Shown: positions 1-6,588 of the stretch, piece after piece
How positions within the stretch are numbered: position 1 is the first letter of the stretch
How the letters are laid out: every line of letters starts with the position of its first letter
Assembly (NCBI GenBank): GCA_002162915.1
Contig: MABB01000126.1
Location: 1-6,588 of the forward strand
Origin: Rhodospirillales bacterium 47_12_T64
Lineage (GTDB): Bacteria > Pseudomonadota > Alphaproteobacteria > Kiloniellales > Kiloniellaceae
Reading direction: 5' to 3'
Length of the DNA stretch: 6,588 nt
Notes under the pieces: generated by a model
Databases searched by the model: none
Seen by the model: only the letters and a program-made list of their open reading frames with translations
Told to the model about the DNA's origin: nothing
Translations under genes and position numbers: made by a program

Positions 1-969
1 AAAATAAGTCGAGTTACCACGGGTTTGAGCTTCGTTATCCAAAGGGCTGCTGGATCGGACGTAATGTGCGACATCGGCAATAGCGACAATAACTTTCCAA
101 CCGTCTTCATTGTCCGGATCTGCTTCAGCCCAGACAGCGTCATCAAAATCGCGCGCATCTGCACCATCGATTGTAACAAGGGGAAGGTCGCGTAGATCTG
201 TTCGATTACCGAGCTCGGTTTTTTGAGCTGCTGCGGCTTCTTCCTGAACCTCTTGTGGGAAAACGTTCGGGATGTTTCTCTCATGAATTGCGACAAGGCT
301 GAGAGCCCTCGGGTTATCAATTGCACCCAGTGTTTCCACAACGCGAACTTCTTTGAGCCCTTTGCGGGATCTGCCTTTGCGAATCTCGCAAAGAACGAGC
401 TCACCCTGTTTTGCATCCTTTGCATATTCAGGATTCAGGATGAAATCTTTTTTGGCTTTTTTATCCACCGGGTGGACCAAACCACCTTCTTCGGTGATGT
501 GATATATGCCGAGAATCTTAAGCTGGGCTGCTTCGAGCTTGCGAATGGGGATGCCCTGATAACTTTTGTTATCGAGCCGTTTGAGCTTGGCTAAAACCCG
601 GTCGCCAACCACGAGATCAAATTTGCTCTTCCTATCAGGAAGAACATAGATCATTGGCGCTGCATGCTCTTCTTCCCATGCAGCGGGAACGGCAATAAGT
701 TCTCCGTCACTATCAATCCGGGTTATTTCGACGACTTGAACGGGAGGTAATCTTCCCTCAATGTTATTCTTTTTCTGGCGCGCCTCTCGCCCGAAATGTC
801 CGTCGTTTTTTAACTCTTTAAGTAGCTGCTTGAGCGGAATTTTATCGTTGCCACGCAGATTGAAAGCGCGAGCAATCTCTCGTTTGCCAACGGCAACGGG
901 AGATTGCTCGATAAAGTCGAGTACCGCTTCTTTCGTAGGAAAGGGCGGAGATTTGCGATCAGAAGTCAC
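1..969 (-). CDS. rnr: Ribonuclease R, N-terminal part (cut by left edge)
   Basis: Processive 3'-to-5' exoribonuclease of the RNB (RNase II/R) family, which degrades structured RNA in the cytoplasm. The window holds the first 323 codons; homologues are roughly 750-810 residues, so most of the RNB catalytic domain and the C-terminal S1 domain lie beyond the left edge. Residues about 12-65 look like the winged-helix domain found at the start of RNase R. Residues about 75-240 fit the two cold-shock RNA-binding domains. The RNB domain begins near residue 258 and shows the metal-binding signature VTIDGADARDFDDAV (265-279), with its Asp cluster intact, followed by IVAIADVAHYV and RGNSTYF. The start is GTG: an in-frame TAG lies four codons upstream, the next in-frame ATG is near residue 106, and an AGGA sits 7 bases before the GTG. 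The gene follows topA by 16 bases and is probably co-transcribed with it. The winged-helix N-terminus and cold-shock domains favour RNase R over RNase II. Confidence 0.95.
   Translation of the reverse strand, partial: MTSDRKSPPFPTKEAVLDFIEQSPVAVGKREIARAFNLRGNDKIPLKQLLKELKNDGHFGREARQKKNNIEGRLPPVQVVEITRIDSDGELIAVPAAWEEEHAAPMIYVLPDRKSKFDLVVGDRVLAKLKRLDNKSYQGIPIRKLEAAQLKILGIYHITEEGGLVHPVDKKAKKDFILNPEYAKDAKQGELVLCEIRKGRSRKGLKEVRVVETLGAIDNPRALSLVAIHERNIPNVFPQEVQEEAAAAQKTELGNRTDLRDLPLVTIDGADARDFDDAVWAEADPDNEDGWKVIVAIADVAHYVRSSSPLDNEAQTRGNSTYF
869..910 (-). repeat. 42-base hairpin within the 5' coding region of rnr
   Basis: Two perfectly complementary 11-base arms, CGAGCAATCTC (869-879) and GAGATTGCTCG (900-910), enclose 20 bases that can themselves pair. 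In the rnr mRNA this gives 11 bp, one C/A mismatch, 2 bp, a bulged A, then 5 bp closed by a GUU triloop, about 18 bp in all. The hairpin starts 59 bases after the GTG and covers about codons 20-34. The pairing is read directly from the sequence; any regulatory role is inference, because the stretch also encodes ordinary winged-helix residues. Confidence 0.6.
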
Positions 970-976
970 GCCCTTA

Positions 977-980
977 TCCT
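977..980 (-). promoter_or_regulatory. Ribosome-binding site of rnr
   Basis: The coding strand reads AGGA here, followed by 7 bases (TAAGGGC) and then the GTG at 969. It lies within the 16-base gap after the topA stop codon. With the in-frame TAG just upstream, it settles GTG as the rnr start. Confidence 0.6.
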
Positions 981-985
981 ATCTT

Positions 986-3670
986 TTATTTTTCTGTCGT
1001 ATCAGCTTTCTTAGCTGCTTTTTTTGCAGGTGTCTTTTTTACGATTGTTTTTTTAGCGGCAGCTTTTTTAGGTGCCGCCTTCTTCGCAGCCGGTTTCTTG
1101 GCTGCGGGTTTTTTCTTGGGCGCAGCTTTTTTCTTTGCCGGGGCTTTTTTCTTAAGGCCCTTTTTCTCTATCTGCTTGTTGAGAACCTCAACAGCTTCTT
1201 CAAGAGTTACCGTCTCGACTTCTTTATCTTTTGGAATAGAGGCGTTGACCTTGTTCCATTTTACATAGGGACCATAACGGCCTGAGTGAACGGTAATATC
1301 GACACTATCTTCCGGATGGGCGCCAATTGTGCGAAGAGCAGCCGATGGACCGCGCTTCGGCGCTTCGGCAATAAGAGCCACCGCACGGTTGAGGCCGACA
1401 ATGAGAACATCATCGTCTTTGGTCAGTGACTTGAAAGTCGAGTTATGTTTGACGTAAGGACCAAAGCGCCCAATCCCGGCAATGATCATTTCGCCATCAT
1501 CAGGGTGAGGACCGACGTCCCGAGGGAGAGATAGCAGGCCTTGAGCTAGCTCGAACGTGACGTCGCTAATCGGTGTGCCTTTAGGAATGGAGACCCGTTT
1601 TGGTTTTGTCTTCTCCACGGCTTCACCAAGCTGAATGTATACGCCGTAGGGCCCTTTACGCAGGGTGATCGCGAGCTCTGTAGCTGGGTCCATACCCAAT
1701 TCTCTTGGCTGACTCAGGTCGTTTTCTCCACCTTCTCCATCCGGGAGGGAGAGCTGGCGGGTATAACGGCAATCAGGGTAATTGGAGCAGCCAATAAAGC
1801 CACCTGTTTTCCCAAGCTTGATACCGAGACGTCCATCATCACATGTTGGGCATTCACGCGGGTGTTTGGCTTCTGCATCTTCTGGAGTCGGGAAGAAGTG
1901 ATCACTCAGGTCTGCGTCCAAAGCTTCGATAACCTCGGTTATCGTCAGCCCTTTGGTTTCATCGACCGCAACGTGGAAGGATTCCCAGAATCCGCGAAGA
2001 ACGTTCTTCCATTCAGCAGAGCCAGCAGAGATATCATCGAGCTGAGTTTCAAGGTCTGCCGTGAAGTTAAATTCCACATAGCGTGAAAAGAAGTTTCTCA
2101 AGAAAGTGACAACAATCCTGCCACGGTCTTCTGGTGTGAAGCGTTTTTTCTCAAGAACCACATAATCACGATCTTGAAGGACCTGAATGATAGAGGCGTA
2201 AGTCGAAGGGCGACCGATACCAAGCTCTTCCATCTTCTTAACCAGGCTGGCTTCTGAATAACGTGGTGGTGGCTGGGTAAAGTGTTGCTCTTTATTTATT
2301 TCTTCTCGGTTGGCAATGTCGCCTTCGGTTAATTTTGGTAGACGACGATCATCATCCTGATCATCTTTCCCATCATCATTGTCTTCTTTGTAGAGCTTTA
2401 GGAAGCCATCAAAGCGCAAAACTGATCCATTTGCCCGAAGAACGGCACTGCCGAGGCCGACTTCGATATCAACTGCAACCTGATCCAGAACGGCGCTTTC
2501 CATTTGACTGGCAACTGTGCGGTTCCAAATTAGTTCGTAGAGCTTTCTGCCTTCATCGTTAAGGTGCTGAGCGGCATCTCTTGGAAGAAGTTCAAGGTTT
2601 GTCGGGCGGATCGCTTCGTGCGCTTCCTGAGCATTCTTTGCTTTGCTTTTATAGACACGTGGGTTCGCAGGCAGATAGTCTTTGCCATATTGTTTGGCGA
2701 TAAGGTCGCGTCCGGAAGTAATCGCTTCTGCAGATAGGCTGACACCATCTGTACGCATATAGGTAATCAAACCAACGGTTTCGCCGCCGAGATCGATACC
2801 TTCATAGAGTTTTTGAGCAACCTGCATCGTACGGGAAGCTCCGAAACCAAGTTTACGCGACGCTTCTTGCTGTAGAGTTGACGTCGTAAAGGGAGGTTGC
2901 GGATTTCGACGAGACTGTTTTTTCTCGACTGTTTTGATCGTGAAGTTGGTTGCTTCTTCCAGCACCTGGACTGCGTTTGCTGCAGCTGTGGCATCACCAA
3001 GATCAAATTTGTCGAGTTTTTTACCGTTTAGCTGAGTAAGGCGAGCCGGGTACTTTTGCCCGTCAGCGGTACTGAGTTTTGCATCAACTGTCCAGTATTC
3101 TTGTGGTTTGAAAATCTCGATTTCGGATTCTCTATCACAGATCAGACGCAGGGCAACGGATTGTACGCGCCCGGCCGAGCGGCTGCCCGGTAGCTTGCGC
3201 CAGAGGACAGGAGAAAGAGTGAAGCCAAAGAGATAATCCAGAGCGCGCCGGGCAAGGTATGCCTCAACGAGTTCCATATTTAACTCTCTTGGTTCAGAGA
3301 AAGCCTGCTGGATGGCGGTCTTGGTTACCTCGTTGAAGACAACGCGAGAGACCTTCTTGCCCTTAAGCTTTTTTCTTCTTTCCAGTTCTTCAGCCAAGTG
3401 CCATGAAATGGCTTCCCCTTCGCGATCCGGATCGGTCGCGAGAATGAGTTGGTCGGCGTCTTTAAGGGCCGCAATGATTTCTTTTATGCGTTTTTCCGAG
3501 CCACTATCCACTTGCCAAGACATGGCAAAATCTTCGTCAGGGTTGACCGATCCATCCTTTGGCGGGAGATCGCGTACATGACCATAACTGGCGAGAACAT
3601 GATAATCCTCTCCCAGATATTTGTTGATTGTTTTGGCCTTGGCAGGTGATTCAACAACGACAATCTTCAT
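986..3670 (-). CDS. topA: DNA topoisomerase I (type IA)
   Basis: Type IA topoisomerase of 894 residues that relaxes negatively supercoiled DNA by passing a strand through a transient single-strand break. The TOPRIM domain opens at the canonical MKIVVVESPAKAKT, with the catalytic Glu at position 7 and the metal-binding DPDREGE at 80-86. The active-site Tyr is Tyr304 in LITYMRTDG (301-309), with Arg306 beside it. SAGRVQSVALR (165-175) and GIGRPSTYASII (484-495) are further family motifs. One four-cysteine zinc ribbon uses Cys607, 610, 628 and 634. It is followed by repeated C-terminal modules carrying G-x-x-GPYV-type motifs near 673, 734 and 797. Residues about 838-890 form a Lys/Ala/Pro-rich tail like histone H1, probably binding DNA. 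An acidic stretch lies at 429-441. The gene sits 101 bases after dprA and 16 before rnr. No strong Shine-Dalgarno precedes the ATG, but the conserved N-terminus leaves little doubt about the start. Confidence 0.98.
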   Translation of the reverse strand: MKIVVVESPAKAKTINKYLGEDYHVLASYGHVRDLPPKDGSVNPDEDFAMSWQVDSGSEKRIKEIIAALKDADQLILATDPDREGEAISWHLAEELERRKKLKGKKVSRVVFNEVTKTAIQQAFSEPRELNMELVEAYLARRALDYLFGFTLSPVLWRKLPGSRSAGRVQSVALRLICDRESEIEIFKPQEYWTVDAKLSTADGQKYPARLTQLNGKKLDKFDLGDATAAANAVQVLEEATNFTIKTVEKKQSRRNPQPPFTTSTLQQEASRKLGFGASRTMQVAQKLYEGIDLGGETVGLITYMRTDGVSLSAEAITSGRDLIAKQYGKDYLPANPRVYKSKAKNAQEAHEAIRPTNLELLPRDAAQHLNDEGRKLYELIWNRTVASQMESAVLDQVAVDIEVGLGSAVLRANGSVLRFDGFLKLYKEDNDDGKDDQDDDRRLPKLTEGDIANREEINKEQHFTQPPPRYSEASLVKKMEELGIGRPSTYASIIQVLQDRDYVVLEKKRFTPEDRGRIVVTFLRNFFSRYVEFNFTADLETQLDDISAGSAEWKNVLRGFWESFHVAVDETKGLTITEVIEALDADLSDHFFPTPEDAEAKHPRECPTCDDGRLGIKLGKTGGFIGCSNYPDCRYTRQLSLPDGEGGENDLSQPRELGMDPATELAITLRKGPYGVYIQLGEAVEKTKPKRVSIPKGTPISDVTFELAQGLLSLPRDVGPHPDDGEMIIAGIGRFGPYVKHNSTFKSLTKDDDVLIVGLNRAVALIAEAPKRGPSAALRTIGAHPEDSVDITVHSGRYGPYVKWNKVNASIPKDKEVETVTLEEAVEVLNKQIEKKGLKKKAPAKKKAAPKKKPAAKKPAAKKAAPKKAAAKKTIVKKTPAKKAAKKADTTEK
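990..1157 (-). repeat. Low-complexity Lys/Ala/Pro tail of topA
   Basis: This DNA encodes the last residues of TopA (about 838-893). Of residues 841-890, 22 are Lys, 17 Ala and 6 Pro, arranged as irregular repeats of AAKK, APKK and PAKK units. The coding strand carries a series of A6 and A7 runs, for example opposite T7 at 1019-1025 and 1048-1054 and T6 at 1035-1040, 1064-1069, 1109-1114, 1127-1132 and 1145-1150. Such tails are known on alphaproteobacterial and actinobacterial TopA and are thought to strengthen DNA binding and processivity. The reading frame stays open throughout. Confidence 0.85.
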
Positions 3671-3771
3671 GGCTTCAGGTGCTACCTACGTCTAATTTAA
3701 ATAAAGTGTCTGCAGGAAAGAATCCTGAGACATGATCTCTCGTAATCGTTCAGAATTTATAAACTCAGGTT
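3671..3771 (-). other. dprA-topA intergenic leader, possible weak promoter
   Basis: This 101-base AT-rich gap is the longest non-coding stretch in the window. It contains AT-rich boxes that could act as a -10 element, such as TTTAAATTA and TATAAA on the coding strand, but no convincing -35 at the right distance. A 5-bp hairpin (CAGGA 3713-3717 with TCCTG 3723-3727, five-base loop) and a longer-range pairing (CCTGAG 3724-3729 with CTCAGG 3764-3769) share bases. Neither is followed by a T-run on the transcribed strand, so a rho-independent terminator is not supported. A topA promoter here is plausible from the spacing only. Confidence 0.3.
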
Positions 3772-4905
3772 TCACGAGATCAGGGCAACTCTGTTTCCGG
3801 GTTGCCATTCGATCTCTCCTGCCAGTTCAAATTCCAGCAAAATACCGTTTAATTCTGTCGGCGATAACTGACACTGCCGAAGCAGGTCATCAACATATAC
3901 TGCGCTAGGACCTAACAACTCTTTTACAGAAAGTCGAGCATCATCCGCATTTACAGTGATATTTTTCTGTGTGGCCTCCTTAAAAAGGGGCTCACTTGGC
4001 TGGATGGGTACCCGCTTGTGTGGAGGAGGATCAAACGGTCTTTCGAGTGTTTCCATTATATCTTCCGCGCATTCCACGAGTGTTGCGCCTTGCTTAATAA
4101 GAAAGTTACCCCCCCTGCTGCGCGGGTCTTGAGGGCTTCCGGGAAGGGCCATTGTTTCTCTGCCCTGTTCTTGCGCGAGTCTGGCGGTAATCATTGATCC
4201 AGATTTGAGAGAAGCCTCTATAACGACGACACCTCTACTGATGCCGGATACCAAGCGGTTGCGCCTGGGGAAGTGTCTGGCTTGAGGTTGACTGCCCATG
4301 GGCATTTCAGAAATGAGTACACCCTTGTCAATAATAGCTTGTTGGAGGGCGCTATTTTCAGGGGGATATACAACATCAAGGCCCCCGGCGATTGCAGCGA
4401 TGGTGCCTGTGTTTATAGCACCCTCATGAGCTGCGGTATCAATCCCACGGGCAAGCCCGGATGCAATCAGAAAGCCGTAATTACCAAGATCCTGTGCAAG
4501 CTCTTTAGCGAGGCTTTGTCCATTCGAAGATGCATTGCGTGCGCCTACAATTGCAATGGTGCGTTTTTTGAGAAATTTTTCGTTACCCAGAACCTGAAGT
4601 AAGGGCGGGGCATCTTCGATATGTGCAAGAAGAGGCGGGTAAATTTCTTCGCCAAGTGCAACAAGCTTGGCCCCGAAAGCTTCAATTCTGGCAAACTCTT
4701 CTTCGGTCTTCTTTCTTGAAAAGACGGGGTTCGCCCGGCCACTTTTTTGGGCCTTTAGGGGGAGGGCGTTGAGTGCTGCTTTGGCGGAGCCAAAGTGATG
4801 CAGAAGCTTGTAAAAAGTAACGGGCCCGACGTTTTTTGATCGAATGAGCTGAAGCCAGTCGAGTTTTTCATCAAGGTTAGACGGGGGCATAACAATATTT
4901 AACAT
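3772..4905 (-). CDS. dprA: DNA-processing protein DprA (Smf)
   Basis: DprA binds incoming single-stranded DNA during natural transformation and loads RecA onto it; it is also widespread in bacteria not known to be competent. From ATG 4905 the protein has 377 residues, a usual length. A helix-hairpin-helix-like N-terminus (NVGPVTFYKLLHHFGS, 25-40) precedes the Rossmann-like domain. That domain shows AIVGARNASSNG (118-129), ASGLARGIDTAAHEGA (148-163), GLDVVYPPEN (175-184), FPRRNRLVSGISRGVVVIEA (212-231) and SGSMITARLA (235-244). Residues about 323-377 fit the C-terminal winged-helix domain. The start is uncertain. The frame is open up to a TTG at 4941, which would add 12 residues and leave only 15 bases after plsY. 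Another ATG lies at 4890. None has a clear Shine-Dalgarno, so I chose the first ATG. A G7 tract lies at codons 264-266. The gene is probably translated from the same message as plsY. Confidence 0.95.
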   Translation of the reverse strand: MLNIVMPPSNLDEKLDWLQLIRSKNVGPVTFYKLLHHFGSAKAALNALPLKAQKSGRANPVFSRKKTEEEFARIEAFGAKLVALGEEIYPPLLAHIEDAPPLLQVLGNEKFLKKRTIAIVGARNASSNGQSLAKELAQDLGNYGFLIASGLARGIDTAAHEGAINTGTIAAIAGGLDVVYPPENSALQQAIIDKGVLISEMPMGSQPQARHFPRRNRLVSGISRGVVVIEASLKSGSMITARLAQEQGRETMALPGSPQDPRSRGGNFLIKQGATLVECAEDIMETLERPFDPPPHKRVPIQPSEPLFKEATQKNITVNADDARLSVKELLGPSAVYVDDLLRQCQLSPTELNGILLEFELAGEIEWQPGNRVALIS

Positions 4906-4956
4906 GCCAGTAATTTGGGAGATTGATGAGGAGTTAGTCAACCCCCGGGTGTTTGG

Positions 4957-5574
4957 TTACTTCTTTTTACCAATTTTTGGCTCTTCACCTTTAAGCAGGC
5001 GGCGAATGTTTTCGTGGTGTCTGGCCCATATCAACACAGCGAGAAAAGCAGTGAGCTCGATCATCTGCAGGTCTCCGTGCAGGAACCAGACTGCAATCGG
5101 GGTCGCAAGCATTGCCATTAAAGCGGAAAGGGATGACATTCTTAATGTAATGGCTGTGATTAACCAGGTAAGGCATGCAACGATACCGACTTGCCAGGAA
5201 AGAGCGAGAACGACACCGAGGGTGGTTGCCACGCCTTTGCCACCTTTGAATTTGAGCCAAACAGGGAAAAGATGTCCCAGAACGGAGCCTAGAGCCGCGA
5301 TCAAAGCAATGTCTGGCCCCCAGTTTAAGGCGATTAAAACCGCAACAGCACCTTTGCCGCTATCGCAAATAAGGGTTGCGAGTGCCAGACCTTTACGCCC
5401 GGTTCGCAGAACGTTGGTCGCGCCGATATTGCCGGATCCAATATTGCGAATATCACCAAGCCCGAACAGGCGTGTGATAACCAAGCCAAAAGGAACAGAT
5501 CCCAATAGATAACTGCAAAAAAATGCGATCAGATAATAAGGAGCCACGTGGCTCCAGGATATTGGGTCTGGCAT
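4957..5574 (-). CDS. plsY: Glycerol-3-phosphate acyltransferase PlsY
   Basis: Integral inner-membrane acyltransferase that moves the acyl group from acyl-phosphate to glycerol 3-phosphate, giving lysophosphatidic acid, the first step of phospholipid synthesis in the PlsX/PlsY route. It has 205 residues, the usual length. The conserved cytoplasmic-loop motifs are all present: LLGSVPFG (23-30) with GSGNIGATN (46-54), DSGKG (71-75), [18 protein letters not shown] (100-117) and [14 protein letters not shown] (185-198). Hydrophobic segments near residues 11-35, 62-84, 87-108, 118-142 and 149-182 fit a multi-pass membrane protein. The C-terminus ends in a basic KIGKKK. The ATG is preceded by GAGGA 11 bases upstream. 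It lies 34 bases after pyrC and directly before dprA, so is likely part of one transcript. A perfect 16-bp palindrome falls in codons 7-12. Confidence 0.97.
   Translation of the reverse strand: MPDPISWSHVAPYYLIAFFCSYLLGSVPFGLVITRLFGLGDIRNIGSGNIGATNVLRTGRKGLALATLICDSGKGAVAVLIALNWGPDIALIAALGSVLGHLFPVWLKFKGGKGVATTLGVVLALSWQVGIVACLTWLITAITLRMSSLSALMAMLATPIAVWFLHGDLQMIELTAFLAVLIWARHHENIRRLLKGEEPKIGKKK
5540..5555. repeat. Perfect 16-bp palindrome in plsY codons 7-12
   Basis: GGAGCCACGTGGCTCC is its own reverse complement. In the plsY mRNA it could fold into a 6-bp GC-rich stem with an ACGU tetraloop about 20 bases after the start codon. As DNA it resembles a dyad-symmetric protein site with a CACGTG core. 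It encodes residues that are not part of a catalytic motif. About one chance 8-bp inverted repeat with a short loop is expected in a window of this size, so a function is unproven. Confidence 0.5.
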
Positions 5575-5585
5575 CGGGATACTGT

Positions 5586-5590
5586 TCCTC
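5586..5590 (-). promoter_or_regulatory. Ribosome-binding site of plsY
   Basis: The coding strand reads GAGGA here, with 11 bases before the ATG at 5574, in the 34-base gap after the pyrC stop. The spacing is slightly long, but this is the clearest purine-rich element near the start and supports that ATG. Confidence 0.55.
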
Positions 5591-5608
5591 AGATGGTTCG
5601 TTTATGCG

Positions 5609-6588
5609 TTAAACCGCTGTTCTATCATAAATCGTTCGCCCATCCACCACTGTTCGCAAAACTTTTCCCTGTGCCGGAAAGCCGGTAAAGGGCGAGTTCT
5701 TGGATTTACTTTTGAATTTTTCAGGATTGATAAAGTAAGGACTGTCAGGGTTGAAAATGACGAGATCAGCTGTACCACCCTTGGATATACGTCCAACCGA
5801 AAGGCCAAGAATATCTGCAGGCTTGTTGGTAACCAAGGATAGAGCTTCAATCAAGCTAAGGGCCTTTTTGTGGTAGAGCTGTAGAGCCAGAGGGAAAAGG
5901 GTCTCTAAGCCAACAATGCCAAATTCGGCCTGTGCAAAAGGAAGCCGTTTTGAATCCTGATCGTGCGGGCTGTGATCACTGGCTATGGCATCAATCGTAC
6001 CATCAGCCAAACCTTCAAACACGGCTTCCCGGTCAGATTCTGCGCGTAATGGCGGGGATACCTTGGCAAAGGTACGATAATCCAGAACTGAATTTTCGTT
6101 CAGGCAGAAATAGTGTGGAGCGGTGTCGCAAGTAACAGGTAATCCGCGCGCTTTTGCCTGACGAATAACATCAATTGCCCCGGCTGTTGAAAGGTGGGCA
6201 GCATGATAACGACCACCTGTCATTTCGACGAGACGGATATCACGTTCAACCATGATGATTTCAGCATGATTTGGTATGCCGGATAGCCCCATACGGGTTG
6301 AGATTTCTCCACCATTCATCACACCCCCGGCCAAAGTAGGCTCTTCGGCATGTTGAACGATTAGGGCATTGAACGTCTTGGCATAACTGAGGGCACGGCG
6401 CATTGTCTGTGCATTGGCAACGGTTTTGGTACTGTCGGTAAAAGCCACAGCACCAAATTCGGATAGCAAGCCAAACTCGGTGAGTTCATTGCCTTCGAGG
6501 TTTCTCGTGATCGCACCATAGGGGAAAATTTTCACCATTTTGGCTTCCCGGGCACGGCGGGCGACATATTCCACGCCTGAAACATCAT
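5609..6588 (-). CDS. pyrC: Dihydroorotase, C-terminal part (cut by right edge)
   Basis: Zinc amidohydrolase that cyclises N-carbamoyl-L-aspartate to dihydroorotate, the third step of de novo pyrimidine synthesis, in the cytoplasm. About 325 codons are visible and the frame runs off the right edge. The class I enzyme is about 430 residues, so roughly the first 100 are missing, including the HxH metal motif. Visible metal and substrate motifs, on the coding strand: AFTDSTKTV (Asp near 6436), VQHAEE (His near 6352), YHAAHLSTA (His near 6196), CDTAPHYF, KVSPPLR, and IASDHSPH with the catalytic Asp near 5977. It ends with the usual amidohydrolase tail (GTADLVIFNPD, VLRTVVDGRTIYDR). Because the His and Asp residues are kept, this looks like an active class I PyrC rather than the inactive PyrX-type subunit that pairs with aspartate carbamoyltransferase. 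pyrB is often directly upstream in related genomes but cannot be seen here. Confidence 0.93.
   Translation of the reverse strand, partial: DVSGVEYVARRAREAKMVKIFPYGAITRNLEGNELTEFGLLSEFGAVAFTDSTKTVANAQTMRRALSYAKTFNALIVQHAEEPTLAGGVMNGGEISTRMGLSGIPNHAEIIMVERDIRLVEMTGGRYHAAHLSTAGAIDVIRQAKARGLPVTCDTAPHYFCLNENSVLDYRTFAKVSPPLRAESDREAVFEGLADGTIDAIASDHSPHDQDSKRLPFAQAEFGIVGLETLFPLALQLYHKKALSLIEALSLVTNKPADILGLSVGRISKGGTADLVIFNPDSPYFINPEKFKSKSKNSPFTGFPAQGKVLRTVVDGRTIYDRTAV

Noticed and set aside
208..224. ACCGAGCTCGGT palindrome followed by a T6 run on the plus strand, resembling a terminator
   Set aside because: It lies inside rnr coding sequence and in the wrong orientation for the only transcription supported here; the T-run encodes Lys codons of rnr on the other strand.
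558..573. GATAAC-TTTT-GTTATC hairpin in rnr
   Set aside because: A 6-bp stem is common by chance and it lies mid-gene with no context suggesting a function.
223..594. A 123-codon plus-strand frame opposite rnr
   Set aside because: It is fully antisense to a clear RNase R reading frame with cold-shock and RNB motifs, and shows no domain of its own.
761..1285. A 174-codon plus-strand frame rich in Phe, Cys, Arg and Leu
   Set aside because: The Phe/Cys/Leu repeats are the reverse reading of the Lys/Ala codons in the TopA tail. It spans two real minus-strand genes, rnr and topA.
1927..1944. CGATAACC and GGTTATCG inverted repeat with a two-base centre inside topA
   Set aside because: It encodes the ordinary ITEVIEA stretch of TopA, and about one 8-bp inverted repeat of this kind is expected by chance in this window.
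4904..5512. A 202-codon open frame on the plus strand opposite plsY and the start of dprA
   Set aside because: It lies antisense to a plsY with every family motif, its translation is rich in Arg, Pro, Thr and Ala with no recognisable domain, and no ribosome site was seen. It is best explained as a shadow of the real gene.

Overview
This window is a tightly packed run of five housekeeping genes, all on the minus strand. In transcription order, from the high coordinates to the low ones, they are: the 3' part of a dihydroorotase gene (pyrC, cut by the right edge), plsY (glycerol-3-phosphate acyltransferase), dprA (DNA-processing protein A), topA (DNA topoisomerase I) and the 5' part of rnr (ribonuclease R, cut by the left edge). 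No tRNA, rRNA, CRISPR array, insertion sequence or phage gene is visible. Coding sequence covers nearly everything, and the longest non-coding stretch is about 100 bases.

The gene order pyrC-plsY-dprA-topA-rnr, the wording of the motifs (TYMRTDG at the TopA active site, [18 protein letters not shown] at the PlsY C-terminus) and the long Lys/Ala/Pro tail on TopA all point to an alphaproteobacterium. Base composition looks close to even in G+C. That would suit a moderate-GC, possibly marine member, but the genus cannot be fixed from the sequence alone.

Layout: pyrC ends at 5609; 34 bases later plsY starts at 5574 behind a GAGGA ribosome-binding site. plsY ends at 4957 and dprA follows almost directly; its start is uncertain, either ATG 4905 or a TTG at 4941. 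dprA ends at 3772. A 101-base AT-rich gap follows, the only place with room for an internal promoter or leader. topA runs from 3670 to 986. rnr begins 16 bases further on at a GTG codon (969) and runs off the window. The genes serve different processes: pyrimidine synthesis, phospholipid synthesis, handling of incoming single-stranded DNA, relief of negative supercoiling, and decay of structured RNA. Their close spacing suggests shared transcription rather than a shared pathway.

I see no new biological system. The points most worth a second look are small: an unusually good 42-base hairpin inside the first codons of rnr, a perfect 16-bp palindrome at the start of plsY, alternative short pairings in the dprA-topA gap, a G7 tract inside dprA, and the histone-H1-like tail plus an acidic insert in TopA.
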